Below, piece by piece: positions 17,109-25,878 of a stretch of 64,000 bases of DNA; position 1 is the stretch's first letter, and the number at the start of each line of letters is the position of its first letter. The translations under genes were made by a program, and so were the position numbers. Below the pieces are notes generated by a model that saw nothing but the letters and a program-made list of their open reading frames with translations, searched no databases and had not been told where the DNA came from. This DNA is from Streptomyces abyssalis (GTDB taxonomy: Bacteria; Actinomycetota; Actinomycetes; Streptomycetales; Streptomycetaceae), in the NCBI RefSeq assembly GCF_001751365.1, contig NZ_LJGT01000041.1, forward strand, positions 1,047,045 through 1,111,044. Reading direction: 5' to 3'.

Positions 17109-17591
17109 GGAAAAGCAAGAACCTTTCGATTGCTTCGTCGCGTAGGAGCCGGATCGGCGTGGGCGCCGAGTTCGGTTCCCGGCGCAAGCGACGCTGCCAT
17201 TGGTAAAGGCTCTGGAAGCCGGGCCCAAATATGTGACGTACTAAGCGAGCACGGACAGAAATGCCGGTACAGAATCGGACATCAGGGTGCGAACCTTCGA
17301 TATGCCGCAGGAGCGGAACCGGCGGCGCGAGCAGCCGACTAAGCGATTTCGTATGTGACGTGCGTCTTATGCGCCGCCTCACATGCGCGGGGTTCCGGAT
17401 CGACGCTTCGTGATTCCGGGGACACATACCGGTATCGCGATGCCACACTTTGTCTGTTTTCGTCGCTTTCTGCCATCACGCCAGGTCGGAGGCGGGTTCC
17501 GGGGTGTTCCGCCGGGCTGCGGGGCCGCCACGGGCGTCCCGCCGTCTCCCGGGCCCGCGGGGGTCTCGTGCAGGGGAGACGGCGGTGAAGA
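17109..17591. promoter_or_regulatory. divergent intergenic region with a nested hairpin in the transglycosylase leader
   Basis: 483 bases separate the transglycosylase and TRIC-like genes, with an AT content clearly above that of the neighbours. On the minus strand, 17193-17136 forms a nested structure: an outer CGTCGC/GCGACG stem, a middle GCCGG/CCGGC stem and an inner CGGCG-CCCA-CGCCG hairpin. CGCTTAGT occurs twice further upstream (near 17242 and 17338). Cell-wall hydrolase genes in actinomycetes often carry ydaO-type c-di-AMP riboswitches, but I could not match its conserved strings here. No gene is seen. Confidence 0.45.
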
Positions 17592-18269
17592 ATGGGCCGC
17601 GTGAATCAGCACCTGCTCGATCCGGCCGTGCAGCACTGGCTCGACATCGCCGGCATCTTCGTCTTCGCGATATCCGGCGCGCTCCTCGCCGTACGCAAGA
17701 ACTTCGACGTCTTCGGCATGGCGGTGCTGGCGGAGGTCACAGGGCTCGGTGGCGGGCTTTTCCGCGACGTCGTGATCGGGGCCGTGCCCCCGGCCGCATT
17801 CACGGACGCCGGATACTTCCACGCCCCGCTGATCGCCACCGCCCTCGTCTTCTTCCTCCATCCGCACGTGGAGCGGATCAACAAGGCGATCAACGTCTTC
17901 GACGCCGCAGGCCTCGGGCTCTTCTGCGTCGTCGGCACCGTCAAGGCCCACGAGTACGGGCTCGGGCTCTTCGCCTCCGCGGTCCTCGGCCTTGCGACGG
18001 CCGCGGGCGGCGGCGTGCTGCGGGACGTGCTCGCCAACGAGGTGCCCTCGCTGCTGCGCTGGGACAGGGACCTCTACGCCGTACCCGCCATCGTCGGTGC
18101 CACCGTGACGGCCCTGCTGCTGGACGCGGGCGCGCTCAACGCCGTGACGATGCTGTGCGCCGCTGCCCTGGCGTTCCTCGTCAGGCTGCTGGCGCTGCGG
18201 TTCGGGTGGCGCGCCCCGCGTGCCTGGCACCGCCGCTCCACGGTGGAGGACGCGGAGCCGGGCTCCTGA
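17592..18269 (+). CDS. TRIC-like (UPF0126/YicG family) membrane protein
   Basis: 225 residues with about seven transmembrane segments in two repeated halves. Both halves carry the family signature: AEVTGLGGGLFRDVVIGAVPP in the first, and ATAAGGGVLRDVLANEVPSLLR in the second. The glycine-rich kinks followed by RD are typical of UPF0126 proteins, bacterial relatives of trimeric intracellular cation channels. Some members move cations and others have been linked to glycine transport, and the substrate here is not evident. ATG at 17592 has GGTGAAG upstream. GTG nine bases on is possible. Confidence 0.88.
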   Translation: MGRVNQHLLDPAVQHWLDIAGIFVFAISGALLAVRKNFDVFGMAVLAEVTGLGGGLFRDVVIGAVPPAAFTDAGYFHAPLIATALVFFLHPHVERINKAINVFDAAGLGLFCVVGTVKAHEYGLGLFASAVLGLATAAGGGVLRDVLANEVPSLLRWDRDLYAVPAIVGATVTALLLDAGALNAVTMLCAAALAFLVRLLALRFGWRAPRAWHRRSTVEDAEPGS

Positions 18270-18345
18270 GCCGTGCCGAAGCGGGCCGCAGCCGTCCCGG
18301 GACCGGTGACTACCGATGAGTAACTTATCCGTGTACGGTGCTCAT

Positions 18346-19200
18346 ATGTCCGAGACAATCTCCGAGGCCGTCCCCGGGAACACCCTGAGCGAGTTCGACC
18401 GCGACACCGCCGTGAGGCAGCGGGAGCCGGGCGTCCACGACGTGCGGCTCTCCCCGGGCTGGGCCATCGGCCACGCACTCAACGGCGGCTATCTGCTGGC
18501 GACCGCCGGCCGCGCCCTCGGCGAGACGCTTGCGCACCCCGACCCGTTCACGGTCACCGCGCACTACCTGTCGGCCACCACGCCCGGCCCCGCCGTCATC
18601 CGCAGCGAGACGGCCCGCGCGGGCCGCACCCTCTCCACCGGCACCGCCGGCCTCTTCCAGACCGGAGCGGACGGTCAAGAGACCGAACGCCTCCGCGTAC
18701 TCGCCTCGTACGGCGATCTGGACACCCTCACGGACGACATCCGCACGAGCGCGAAACCGCCCGCCATGCCGCCCCTCGATCAGTGCTTCAGCGCCCGGGA
18801 CAACCCGGCCGGGCCGGACGCCGCACCCGAGATGGGCAAGCGCCTCGACCTGCGGCTCGACCCCGCAACCTGCGGATGGGCGGTCGGGGCGCCGAGCGGG
18901 CGCGGCGAGATGCGCGCCTGGTTCGGCCTGGCCGACGGCCGCGACGCCGACCCGTTCTCCCTGCTGATGGCAGTGGACGCGCTCCCGCCCACCGCGTTCG
19001 AGCTCGGTCTGAGCGGCTGGGTGCCCACGGTGGAACTCACCGTCCACGTCCGGGCCCGCCCCGCCCCCGGGCCGCTGCGGGTCTCCGTCTCCACCGTCAA
19101 TCTCGCCGGGGGCTTCCTGGAGGAGGACGTCGAGATCTGGGACAGCGCGGACCGGCTCGTCACCCAGTCGCGGCAGCTCGCCCGCGCGAAGGCGAACTGA
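18346..19200 (+). CDS. acyl-CoA thioesterase-like double-hotdog protein
   Basis: 284 residues. The N-terminal hotdog includes the GWAIGHALNGGYLLATAGRAL helix and the TAHYLSATTPGPAVIR strand. The C-terminal half repeats the fold (MRAWFGLADGRDADPFSLLMAVDALPP, ending VEIWDSADRLVTQSRQLARA). This pattern fits the TesB-like/4HBT_3 thioesterases that hydrolyse acyl-CoA, though the acyl group is unknown. ATG at 18346 is preferred. An in-frame ATG ten codons upstream has no ribosome site either. Solitary gene converging on the MFS exporter. Confidence 0.8.
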   Translation: MSETISEAVPGNTLSEFDRDTAVRQREPGVHDVRLSPGWAIGHALNGGYLLATAGRALGETLAHPDPFTVTAHYLSATTPGPAVIRSETARAGRTLSTGTAGLFQTGADGQETERLRVLASYGDLDTLTDDIRTSAKPPAMPPLDQCFSARDNPAGPDAAPEMGKRLDLRLDPATCGWAVGAPSGRGEMRAWFGLADGRDADPFSLLMAVDALPPTAFELGLSGWVPTVELTVHVRARPAPGPLRVSVSTVNLAGGFLEEDVEIWDSADRLVTQSRQLARAKAN

Positions 19201-19258
19201 GCGAGGAAGACGGCGCCGCACGGCCGGTCCGGATGGTCCAGGCCCTCCGGACCGCCCG

Positions 19259-20542
19259 TCACCGGACACTCCGTACGAACATCACGAGCACGGCGCCGAC
19301 GGCCCCGACGATGCCCGCGCCCCAGAACAGGGCCGGGTAGTTGTCGGTGGCGCCGGAGGTCCCGAGGGTGAGCAGGAACAGCCCCGCGCCGCTGGCGAGC
19401 GACTGCGGCAGCGCGTTCGCGATGTTGAACACCCCCAGATCCTTCGCGGCCTCGTCCGGATCGGGCAGCACGTCGATGACCAGCGCCATGTCCACACCGA
19501 CGTAGACGCCGAAGGCGATGCCCATGATCGCCTCCACGACGTAGAACTGTCCGATGGTCGTGACGGACGCGAGCGCGACGAGGCCCGCCGAGAAGATGAC
19601 GGTCGCCACGGCCACGAAGATCCGCCGGCGGCCGAGCCGGTCGGAGAGCCGGCCGCCCACGTAGCTGGCGGCGACCAGGCCGACGGTGTAGATGAGCACT
19701 CCGTTCGCGAGTACGGCGGCCGCCTCGGCGGCGCTCATGTCCAGCTCCTCCTGGAGGAAGTAGAGCCGGAAGGTGATGAACATGAACGAGGCGAGCGTGA
19801 TCAGGAACCGTCCCAGCCACACCAGCGCGAAGTCCGGGTGCTTGTGCGGGCTCACCCAGAACGAGCGCACGAAGTAGGCGAAGCCCAGCCGGGGCGGTGC
19901 GGTCGCGATCGGCCGGTCCGGCAGCACGAGGACGCAGGCGAGCACCGAAAGCGCCGCGATGACACCCGGAACGAGGAACAGCAGCGCCATGTCCTCGGTG
20001 AACAGCGGGGCCAGATAGGCGCCGGCCAGCGGCGCCGCGTTCGCCATGGCACCCAGGACGCCCGAGACCCTGCCGCGCTGCGCGAGCGGCACCAGGTCGG
20101 CAAGGCTCGCCATCAGCGCCGCGAACGAACAGCTGACGCACAACTGGCAGAAGGCCCACGACACGAGCACGACCGGAACCGACGGACCCCACGCGACCCC
20201 CGTCAGCCCCGCCAGGAACGCGACGGCGCCGCCGAGCAGCCACGGCCGCCGGCGCCCGAAGCGTGAGGTCGTGCGGTCGCTGATGCGTCCGAACACCGGG
20301 CTGCCCACCATCGCGACGATCGCGCCCACCGACAGCACGGCGGCCAGCGAGGAGGCCGAAGCCTTGGCGCTGTCCGGGAACAGCGTCTGCATCTTGATCG
20401 CCATGCTTACCGTGACCGGAGCGAGCACGCCGACGAACAGGCCGAGCTGCGCAACGGCGAGACCGGCAACGACCTTTCCCGGGACAGGTGTCCCGTCACC
20501 GGACGCCGCGCTGCCGTGATGTCCGACGAGGGGTTCTGTCAC
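19259..20542 (-). CDS. MFS transporter
   Basis: 427 residues with about twelve transmembrane helices. The loop 2-3 signature is GRISDRTTSRFGRRRPWLLGG, echoed by GGRLSDRLGRRRIFVAVAT between helices 8 and 9. These sugar/cation-symporter-like motifs occur in GPH-related and drug-exporting MFS proteins, so direction and substrate are open. GTG at 20542 is favoured because GGAGG sits five bases upstream, while GTG at 20548 would overlap the ribosome site. It diverges from rox across 610 bases. Confidence 0.88.
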   Translation of the reverse strand: MTEPLVGHHGSAASGDGTPVPGKVVAGLAVAQLGLFVGVLAPVTVSMAIKMQTLFPDSAKASASSLAAVLSVGAIVAMVGSPVFGRISDRTTSRFGRRRPWLLGGAVAFLAGLTGVAWGPSVPVVLVSWAFCQLCVSCSFAALMASLADLVPLAQRGRVSGVLGAMANAAPLAGAYLAPLFTEDMALLFLVPGVIAALSVLACVLVLPDRPIATAPPRLGFAYFVRSFWVSPHKHPDFALVWLGRFLITLASFMFITFRLYFLQEELDMSAAEAAAVLANGVLIYTVGLVAASYVGGRLSDRLGRRRIFVAVATVIFSAGLVALASVTTIGQFYVVEAIMGIAFGVYVGVDMALVIDVLPDPDEAAKDLGVFNIANALPQSLASGAGLFLLTLGTSGATDNYPALFWGAGIVGAVGAVLVMFVRSVR

Positions 20543-20940
20543 GGTCACCTCCGTGTCACCGCCGCGGCCCGGTCGCGGGACCGGGCCGGAATCAGGAGAT
20601 GAGATGCCGGACCGGTCGCCTCGGTGCCGTGGGAGTAAGCCAGGTCTTCCGTTCCACGGGACCAGAACCCCTCGTCTCCTTCAACCACCCCAACTGCCGG
20701 AGATCCGCGGCCTGTTGTCGGAACACCGGAAGGCGACGGCAGGCAACGGGCCCCGGTCCACCGGTGATCCGTCCCCCGTGAGAGCAGATGAAGGTGTGCA
20801 GCGTGCGGTGACGATCCAGCGCCGCCGTCAGCTGTCCGGCGTCCGTCCACGGTGGGCGGCACAGGCAGCGGCACGGACGGCAGAGAAGACAGCGGCAAAG
20901 GCAGCAGCAAAGCTGCGGCAAAGGCAGAAGCAAAGACAAA

Positions 20941-20966
20941 GGCAAGGAGGTCGTTCCCTCCTTGCC
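20941..20966. terminator. 10-bp perfect hairpin upstream of the rifamycin element
   Basis: GGCAAGGAGG pairs with CCTCCTTGCC around TCGTTC. On the minus strand it is followed by a T-rich run (TTTGTCTTTGCTTCTGCC), giving the look of an intrinsic terminator. No gene on that strand ends here. It may insulate the rox promoter from the other strand. Confidence 0.5.
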
Positions 20967-20989
20967 ACTCTCAACGTATAGCGCACCGG

Positions 20990-21008
20990 GGGGCTTGCGG
21001 CAAGACCC
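20990..21008 (+). promoter_or_regulatory. rifamycin-associated element (RAE) of the rox promoter
   Basis: GGGGCTTGCGGCAAGACCC is a 19-bp near-perfect inverted repeat (GGGGCTTGC, G, GCAAGACCC; one mismatch). It fits the RAE described upstream of rifamycin-inactivating genes in actinomycetes. Its TTGCGG could serve as a -35 box, 19 bases before a possible -10 CAGAAT (21020-21025). The rox ATG lies 145 bases downstream. The expected effect is induction of rox by rifamycins. Confidence 0.88.
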
Positions 21009-21152
21009 GGCCTGTGCTGCAGAATCACCCGCCGAAGCAGGAACCTGAGGAAATCAGCGCTTTGCGAATGATGTGTGCTTCCGTCGATGCATGGTCCCGC
21101 AGCGGGACGCGCGGAACAGCCGGCGGAAGCATCTGCGAATTGGGGGGACTTC

Positions 21153-22640
21153 ATGATCGACGTGATCATTGCCGGTGGTGGGCCGACGGGGATGATGCTG
21201 GCCGCCGAACTGCGCCTGCACGGCGTGCATGTGCTCGTACTGGAGAAGGAGCCGGAGCCGGCAAGGCAGGTCCGGTCGCTCGGTCTGCACGTGCGCAGCA
21301 TCGAGGTGCTGGACCAGCGCGGTCTGCTGGAACGCTTCCTCGCGCAGGGCCGGAAGTACCCGGACGGCGGCAACTTCGCCGCCATCGACCAGCCTTGGCC
21401 CGACGGGCTGGACACCTCCCATCCCTACGTCCTCGGCATCCCGCAGCCCACCACGGAGCGCCTGCTGGCCGGACGCGCCGTCGAGGCGGGCGCCGAGGTC
21501 CGCCGCGGCTGCGAACTGACCGGCCTGAGCCAGGACGAACAAGGGGTGACCGTCGAGCTGACGAGCAGGGAAGGAGGGGCAGGGGAAGGCACGCTGTTGC
21601 GCTCGTCCTACCTCGTCGGCTGCGACGGCGGCCGCAGCACGGTCCGCAAACTGCTCGGCGTCCCCTTCCCCGGCGAGCCCGCCAGGAGCGAGTCGCTGCT
21701 GGGCGAGATGGAGGTGACCGCGCCGCCGGAGGAGCTGGCCGCCGTGGTCGCCGAAGTCCGCGGGACCCAGAAGGGCTTCGGCGCGGGGCCCTCCGGGGAC
21801 GGCGCGTACCGCATCGTCGTGCCCGCCGGGGGCGTGGCCGAGGACCGTACCGTCCCTCGCCCATCCTCATCGGCGGGGGTATCCCCAGCCGCCTTCGAGG
21901 AGTTCAAGCAGCGGCTGCGGGTGGTCGCCGGCACCGACTTCGGCGTGCACTCACCGCGCTGGCTGTCGCGCTTCACAGATGCCACCCGGCTTGCCGAGCG
22001 CTACCGCACCGGCCGGGTGCTGCTGGCCGGGGACGCGGCGCACGTCCATCCGCCGCTGGGTGGGCAGGGGCTCAATCTCGGCATCCAGGACGCGTTCAAC
22101 CTCGGCTGGAAACTGGCCGCCGAGGTCGGCGGCCGGGCGCCGGAGGGGCTGCTGGACAGCTATCACACCGAACGGCACCCGGTGGCCGCCGACGTGCTGG
22201 ACAACGTCCGCGCTCAGACCGAGCTGATGTCCACCGGGCCGGGCCCGCAGGCAGTCCGCCGGCTGATGTCGGAACTGATGGACTTCGAGGAGGTCAACCG
22301 GTTCCTGATCGAGAAGATCACCGCAATCGGGGTCCGCTACGACTTCGGCGACGGCCACGGACTGCTGGGCCGGCGGATGCGGGACGTGGCGCTGAAGGAC
22401 GGGCGCCTCTACGAGCGGATGCACGCCGGCCGCGGACTGCTGCTCGACCGGACCGGCCGGCTCTCGGTGGCGGGCTGGGCAGACCGGGTCGACCACGTCG
22501 TCGACGTCTGCGAAGAACTGGAGGGACGGGAGGTGCCGGCCGCGCTGCTGCGGCCGGACGGTCACGTGGCGTGGGTCGGTGAGGACCAGCAGGACCTGCT
22601 CGGCCACCTGCCCGTATGGTTCGGTGCTGCCGCCGGCTGA
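21153..22640 (+). CDS. rox: rifampicin monooxygenase, FAD-dependent group A hydroxylase
   Basis: 495 residues from ATG 21153, with GGGGGA six bases upstream. FAD-binding landmarks: GGGPTG (8-13), the DG motif VGCDGGRSTVRKLLG and the GD motif VLLAGDAAHVHPPLGGQGL. The sequence closely follows what I recall of the Streptomyces venezuelae enzyme, for example LRLHGVHVLVLEKE, LGLHVRSIEV and the C terminus PVWFGAAAG. Rox hydroxylates the rifamycin naphthyl ring with NADPH and O2, opening the ansa bridge and inactivating the antibiotic. A Ser/Pro insertion (PRPSSSAGVSPAA) near residue 238 may be repeat-derived. The RAE upstream supports the assignment. Confidence 0.93.
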   Translation: MIDVIIAGGGPTGMMLAAELRLHGVHVLVLEKEPEPARQVRSLGLHVRSIEVLDQRGLLERFLAQGRKYPDGGNFAAIDQPWPDGLDTSHPYVLGIPQPTTERLLAGRAVEAGAEVRRGCELTGLSQDEQGVTVELTSREGGAGEGTLLRSSYLVGCDGGRSTVRKLLGVPFPGEPARSESLLGEMEVTAPPEELAAVVAEVRGTQKGFGAGPSGDGAYRIVVPAGGVAEDRTVPRPSSSAGVSPAAFEEFKQRLRVVAGTDFGVHSPRWLSRFTDATRLAERYRTGRVLLAGDAAHVHPPLGGQGLNLGIQDAFNLGWKLAAEVGGRAPEGLLDSYHTERHPVAADVLDNVRAQTELMSTGPGPQAVRRLMSELMDFEEVNRFLIEKITAIGVRYDFGDGHGLLGRRMRDVALKDGRLYERMHAGRGLLLDRTGRLSVAGWADRVDHVVDVCEELEGREVPAALLRPDGHVAWVGEDQQDLLGHLPVWFGAAAG

Positions 22641-22681
22641 CCTCGCGGTGACTGCCCTGCTGGGCAGGGCGGTTGCGGCGC

Positions 22682-24052
22682 CTACCGGTGGGGTGCGCTC
22701 TCATCGGGGGGGTGACGGCTCCCGGCCTGCGCGGCCTGCCGTGGCGCGGGCGCCGGTGGCAGTGCCGGCGCCCGCGCGCCCGGAGCGGGCGGCAGCTGGG
22801 GCACGTTCGCGGCCGGTGCTTCCGCGGCCGGTGCCTCCGCCGCCGATACGTCCGGAGCCGCCGGGTCCGGAGCGCCCGCGTCCCGGATCGCCGCCTCCGG
22901 TGCCCGAGCCGGCGCGTTCGCCTGCGGGGAGAAGAACCACCGCATGCGCGGCTCCAGCACCAAGCGCAGAGCCCGCCGCACCGGCGCCGTACAGAGAAGG
23001 GTCATCATCATCACGGCGAGCACCGTGATGGCGAAGCGGTCGAGGGGATGTCTCGCCCCCTCCGCCTCGAACCAGCCCGACTCCCTGGCGTACGCGATCG
23101 GGTAGACGTGCAGCAGGTAGGCGCCGAGCGTTCCCGCCCCCAGCGAGGTGAACCACATGTGCCGCCGCGGCACCCAGGCCAGGAAGCACACCGTCATCAC
23201 CAGCGCACAGCCGAACGCCGCCAGCGTCATCGCCGCGCCCAGCCACGCCGGAAGCCCCAGCCCTTGTGCGTCCTTGTCGTGCAGGAACGGGGCCGCGGAG
23301 ATGTACGGCACGGCCGCGTACGACACCACGAGCGCTCCCACGGCCACCGGTACGGCGAGTATCCGCACGGTGCGGTGCCGCACCATCTCGAAGTGGCGGG
23401 GCCGCAGCCGGAGCCCCAGCACGAAGAACGGCAGGAACTGCGCGACCCGCATGAGCCCCAGGTCGTCGCTGACGGAGGGCGTCACACTGGCGGCGACCGC
23501 GACCGCGACGGCCACGGTGAGCGGCCACCGCAGAAGCTTCCAGATGGGGGTCGTGAGCCGCCACAGACACAGCGCCATCAGGAACCAGAGCGCGAACTCC
23601 GGCTCCTGGTAGCTGAATTCGCGGTCCGGGTCGTGGGCCGCCCACCGCATGAAGAGGGTGTAGAGCGTCTGGAAGACGAGGTACGGGACGACGATGCCGG
23701 TCAGCAGCCGCCTGATCTGCCGCGGCCGGCACTCGAAGCCGCGCGAGAGATAGCCGGAGACGATGATGAAGGCCGGCATGTGGAAGGAGTAGAGGAGGTA
23801 GTAGAGCGCGCTCGTCGAGCGGCTGCCGGTGGTGAGCGGCGCCCACGCGTGTCCGACGGCGACGAGCACGATGGTGAGGTACTTCGCGTTGTCCAGGTAT
23901 GCGTCCCGCGCCGGGCGTTCACCCTGACCGGCCTGCTCCTTCTCCACACCGGCCGTCCCCGCTGCCGGTAACGGTCCGGCAGGGGAGGCGGATTCGGTGC
24001 GGAGCGGGGGAAGCGGCGCCCGTTCGATACCGGCCTGCAGCATCTGCCGCAC
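22682..24052 (-). CDS. acyltransferase family 3-type integral membrane protein
   Basis: 456 residues, about ten transmembrane helices. The N-terminal DAYLDNAKYLTIVLVAVGHAW contains the conserved histidine after the first helix. YSFHMPAFIIVSGYLSRGF is the second family signature. These mark the fucose-4-O-acetylase-like branch of acyltransferase 3, which O-acylates sugars or lipids at the membrane. The last 80 residues are an Ala/Pro-rich cytoplasmic tail ending in RHPPDESAPHR, unusual for the family. The start is uncertain (GTG 24052 or ATG 24043, no clear ribosome site). It converges on rox. Confidence 0.85.
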   Translation of the reverse strand: MRQMLQAGIERAPLPPLRTESASPAGPLPAAGTAGVEKEQAGQGERPARDAYLDNAKYLTIVLVAVGHAWAPLTTGSRSTSALYYLLYSFHMPAFIIVSGYLSRGFECRPRQIRRLLTGIVVPYLVFQTLYTLFMRWAAHDPDREFSYQEPEFALWFLMALCLWRLTTPIWKLLRWPLTVAVAVAVAASVTPSVSDDLGLMRVAQFLPFFVLGLRLRPRHFEMVRHRTVRILAVPVAVGALVVSYAAVPYISAAPFLHDKDAQGLGLPAWLGAAMTLAAFGCALVMTVCFLAWVPRRHMWFTSLGAGTLGAYLLHVYPIAYARESGWFEAEGARHPLDRFAITVLAVMMMTLLCTAPVRRALRLVLEPRMRWFFSPQANAPARAPEAAIRDAGAPDPAAPDVSAAEAPAAEAPAANVPQLPPAPGARAPALPPAPAPRQAAQAGSRHPPDESAPHR

Positions 24053-24182
24053 GCTAGAAGCGGAAGTGGATGCTCGAAGTTTTTCTGTACGATGCAGCGG
24101 TTTCGCGAAGGCCGAGGGGGAGTCGCGGGTACCTTCTGCCGTCTCCGGGTCCCCACGGCTCCGCTGCGGCCCGGTCCGGCGG

Positions 24183-25070
24183 TCAGCCCGCGCCGTGCAG
24201 GAAGTCCCCGAGCGCGGCGGTCAGTTCGGCCGGTGCGTCCTCCTGTACGAGGTGGCCCGCGCCCTCGATGAGCCGGAGCCCCGCACCGGGGATCAGGCCG
24301 GCGAGCCGGTGCGCGCGGTCGACGGGGATCCAGGTGTCCGCCGTGCCCCAGCAGATGAGGACCGGCGGTCCGATCGCGGAGTAGCGTCCCTCGATCTCGT
24401 CCGTGAACCGCTGGTCGTTCTGCCGGATCTGCCGGTAGAACGCACCCTGCCCCGCCTCGCCCAGCCACGGGGCCACCAGAGCGTCCAGCACCCGCGGATG
24501 CAGGGCGTGCGCGCTCGCCGAGCTGACGTACTCACGCACCAGCGCCTCGTGCAGCGCGGGCGGCAACTGTCCGAACACCTCCGCGTGTCCGCCGAGCAGC
24601 CGGTATGCGGGCGACCCCCACGGGGCGAGCGCCACCGGGTCGACGAGCGCCAGGCGGTCGTACCGCGCGCCGTGCAGCAGATGTGCGCGCAGCGCGACAC
24701 AGCCCCCGAAGTCGTGTGCCAGTACGGCCGGTTGGCGTGCCGCCGCCGTTTCCGCCTCCCAGTGGCCGAGGAGTTCGGCGAAGATCCGCCCCTGCGCGGC
24801 GAGCGACACGTCCTGCCCCTCGTACATCGCGGACGTGCCGTATCCGGGCATGTCCCAGACGTGGACACGGAATTGCTGCGCGAGGGCCCTCGCGATGCCC
24901 CGCCACGTGTACGACGACCACGGCGTCCCGTGCAGCAGCACCACGGGAGCCCCGTCCGCCGGACCGAGCCGGCCCCACCGGACCGTGCCGGACGAGCTCT
25001 CGTACGTCTGGTCCAGGACGTCCGCCCAGCTCTCCCGGTCTCCCGGGGCATCGGCCTTCCGCTGTGTCAT
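24183..25070 (-). CDS. alpha/beta hydrolase with aspartate nucleophile, haloalkane dehalogenase/epoxide hydrolase-like (copy 1)
   Basis: 295 residues from ATG 25070, with GGAG upstream. The oxyanion region is VVLLHGTPWSSYTW, the nucleophile elbow AHDFGG has Asp in place of Ser as in dehalogenases and epoxide hydrolases, and the catalytic His is in IEGAGHLVQEDAP. Acid candidates lie in CWGTADTWIP. The substrate is unknown. A related protein is encoded at 42048-42887, with the same order of conserved blocks. The gene diverges from dps. Confidence 0.87.
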   Translation of the reverse strand: MTQRKADAPGDRESWADVLDQTYESSSGTVRWGRLGPADGAPVVLLHGTPWSSYTWRGIARALAQQFRVHVWDMPGYGTSAMYEGQDVSLAAQGRIFAELLGHWEAETAAARQPAVLAHDFGGCVALRAHLLHGARYDRLALVDPVALAPWGSPAYRLLGGHAEVFGQLPPALHEALVREYVSSASAHALHPRVLDALVAPWLGEAGQGAFYRQIRQNDQRFTDEIEGRYSAIGPPVLICWGTADTWIPVDRAHRLAGLIPGAGLRLIEGAGHLVQEDAPAELTAALGDFLHGAG

Positions 25071-25262
25071 CCGGCCAGTCTCCGCGAGGAGGCCGGGGCC
25101 CGCACCCGGGTTTCCGCGAGCCCGGTGTAGCCGTGTGCGACCGGGCCGGTCCACACAGTGACGGTATGGGCGGTCGGCCCCGCCGCGCATGAATCCCGTT
25201 GGCTCATCCGGTTACCCGGACGGTGCGAAATACAGGGCCGGCCGAGAGAAAGCGAGAAGGTT

Positions 25263-25739
25263 GTGACCTACGCAGTGAAGAGCACACTCCCGGACGACGA
25301 CCTGAAGACCGTCGGCGAGGCCTTGCAGGGCGCGCTCGTGGACCTGGTCGATCTCTCCCTCGTGGCGAAGCAGATCCACTGGAACGTGATCGGCCCCCGG
25401 TTCCGCTCCATACACCTCCAGCTGGACGACGTCGTCGCCACCGCACGTTCCTACTCGGACACCGTGGCGGAACGGGCCTCCGCGCTCGGCCTGCCCCCGG
25501 ACGGACGCTCCGCGACCGTGTCGGCGACGAGCGGGATCGACAAGGTGAAGGACGGCTGGCAGAAGGACACGGACGCCGTACGGACCATGGTCCACGCCCT
25601 GGAGTCGGTCATCGGCCGCTCCCGCGAACGCATGGCGTCGGTGAGCGAACCTGACCCGGTGACCGAGGACATCTTCATCCAGCTCACCGGCGACCTCGAG
25701 AAGCACCACTGGATGTTCCAGGCCGAGAACGGCAGTTGA
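25263..25739 (+). CDS. dps: Dps-family DNA-protection/ferritin-like protein
   Basis: 158 residues. The dodecameric mini-ferritin ferroxidase signature is visible: KQIHWNVIGPRFRSIHLQLDD, then ARSYSDTVAERASALG. The C-terminal helix ends TGDLEKHHWMFQAENGS. Dps proteins oxidise and store iron and protect DNA during oxidative stress and stationary phase. GTG at 25263 closely follows AGAAGG. A second GTG at 25275 (VKSTLPDDD) is an equally plausible start. The reading frame upstream of these lacks family similarity. Single gene divergent from the hydrolase. Confidence 0.93.
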   Translation: MTYAVKSTLPDDDLKTVGEALQGALVDLVDLSLVAKQIHWNVIGPRFRSIHLQLDDVVATARSYSDTVAERASALGLPPDGRSATVSATSGIDKVKDGWQKDTDAVRTMVHALESVIGRSRERMASVSEPDPVTEDIFIQLTGDLEKHHWMFQAENGS

Positions 25740-25878
25740 GGTCCCCGGACCGTCAGCGGGCGTCGTACGGGCGGCGCGGTGGGCTCGGCCGCGGGCCGGC
25801 CGCTCACGCGGCGAGCAGCAGCATGCGCGCTGCGGCCGTGTAGCAGCAGGCTTCAGGCCCGCAGCCGTAGCCGTATCC

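Larger units (their letters stand above)
20543..21152. other. intergenic region upstream of rox
   Basis: 610 bases between the divergent MFS and rox genes. It contains a purine-rich stretch of imperfect GGCAAAGGCAG-like repeats at about 20890-20945, then a 10-bp hairpin (20941-20966), then the rifamycin-associated element at 20990. Frames across it give only low-complexity Lys/Ala/Arg/Gln translations without start signals, so no gene is called. Confidence 0.6.
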
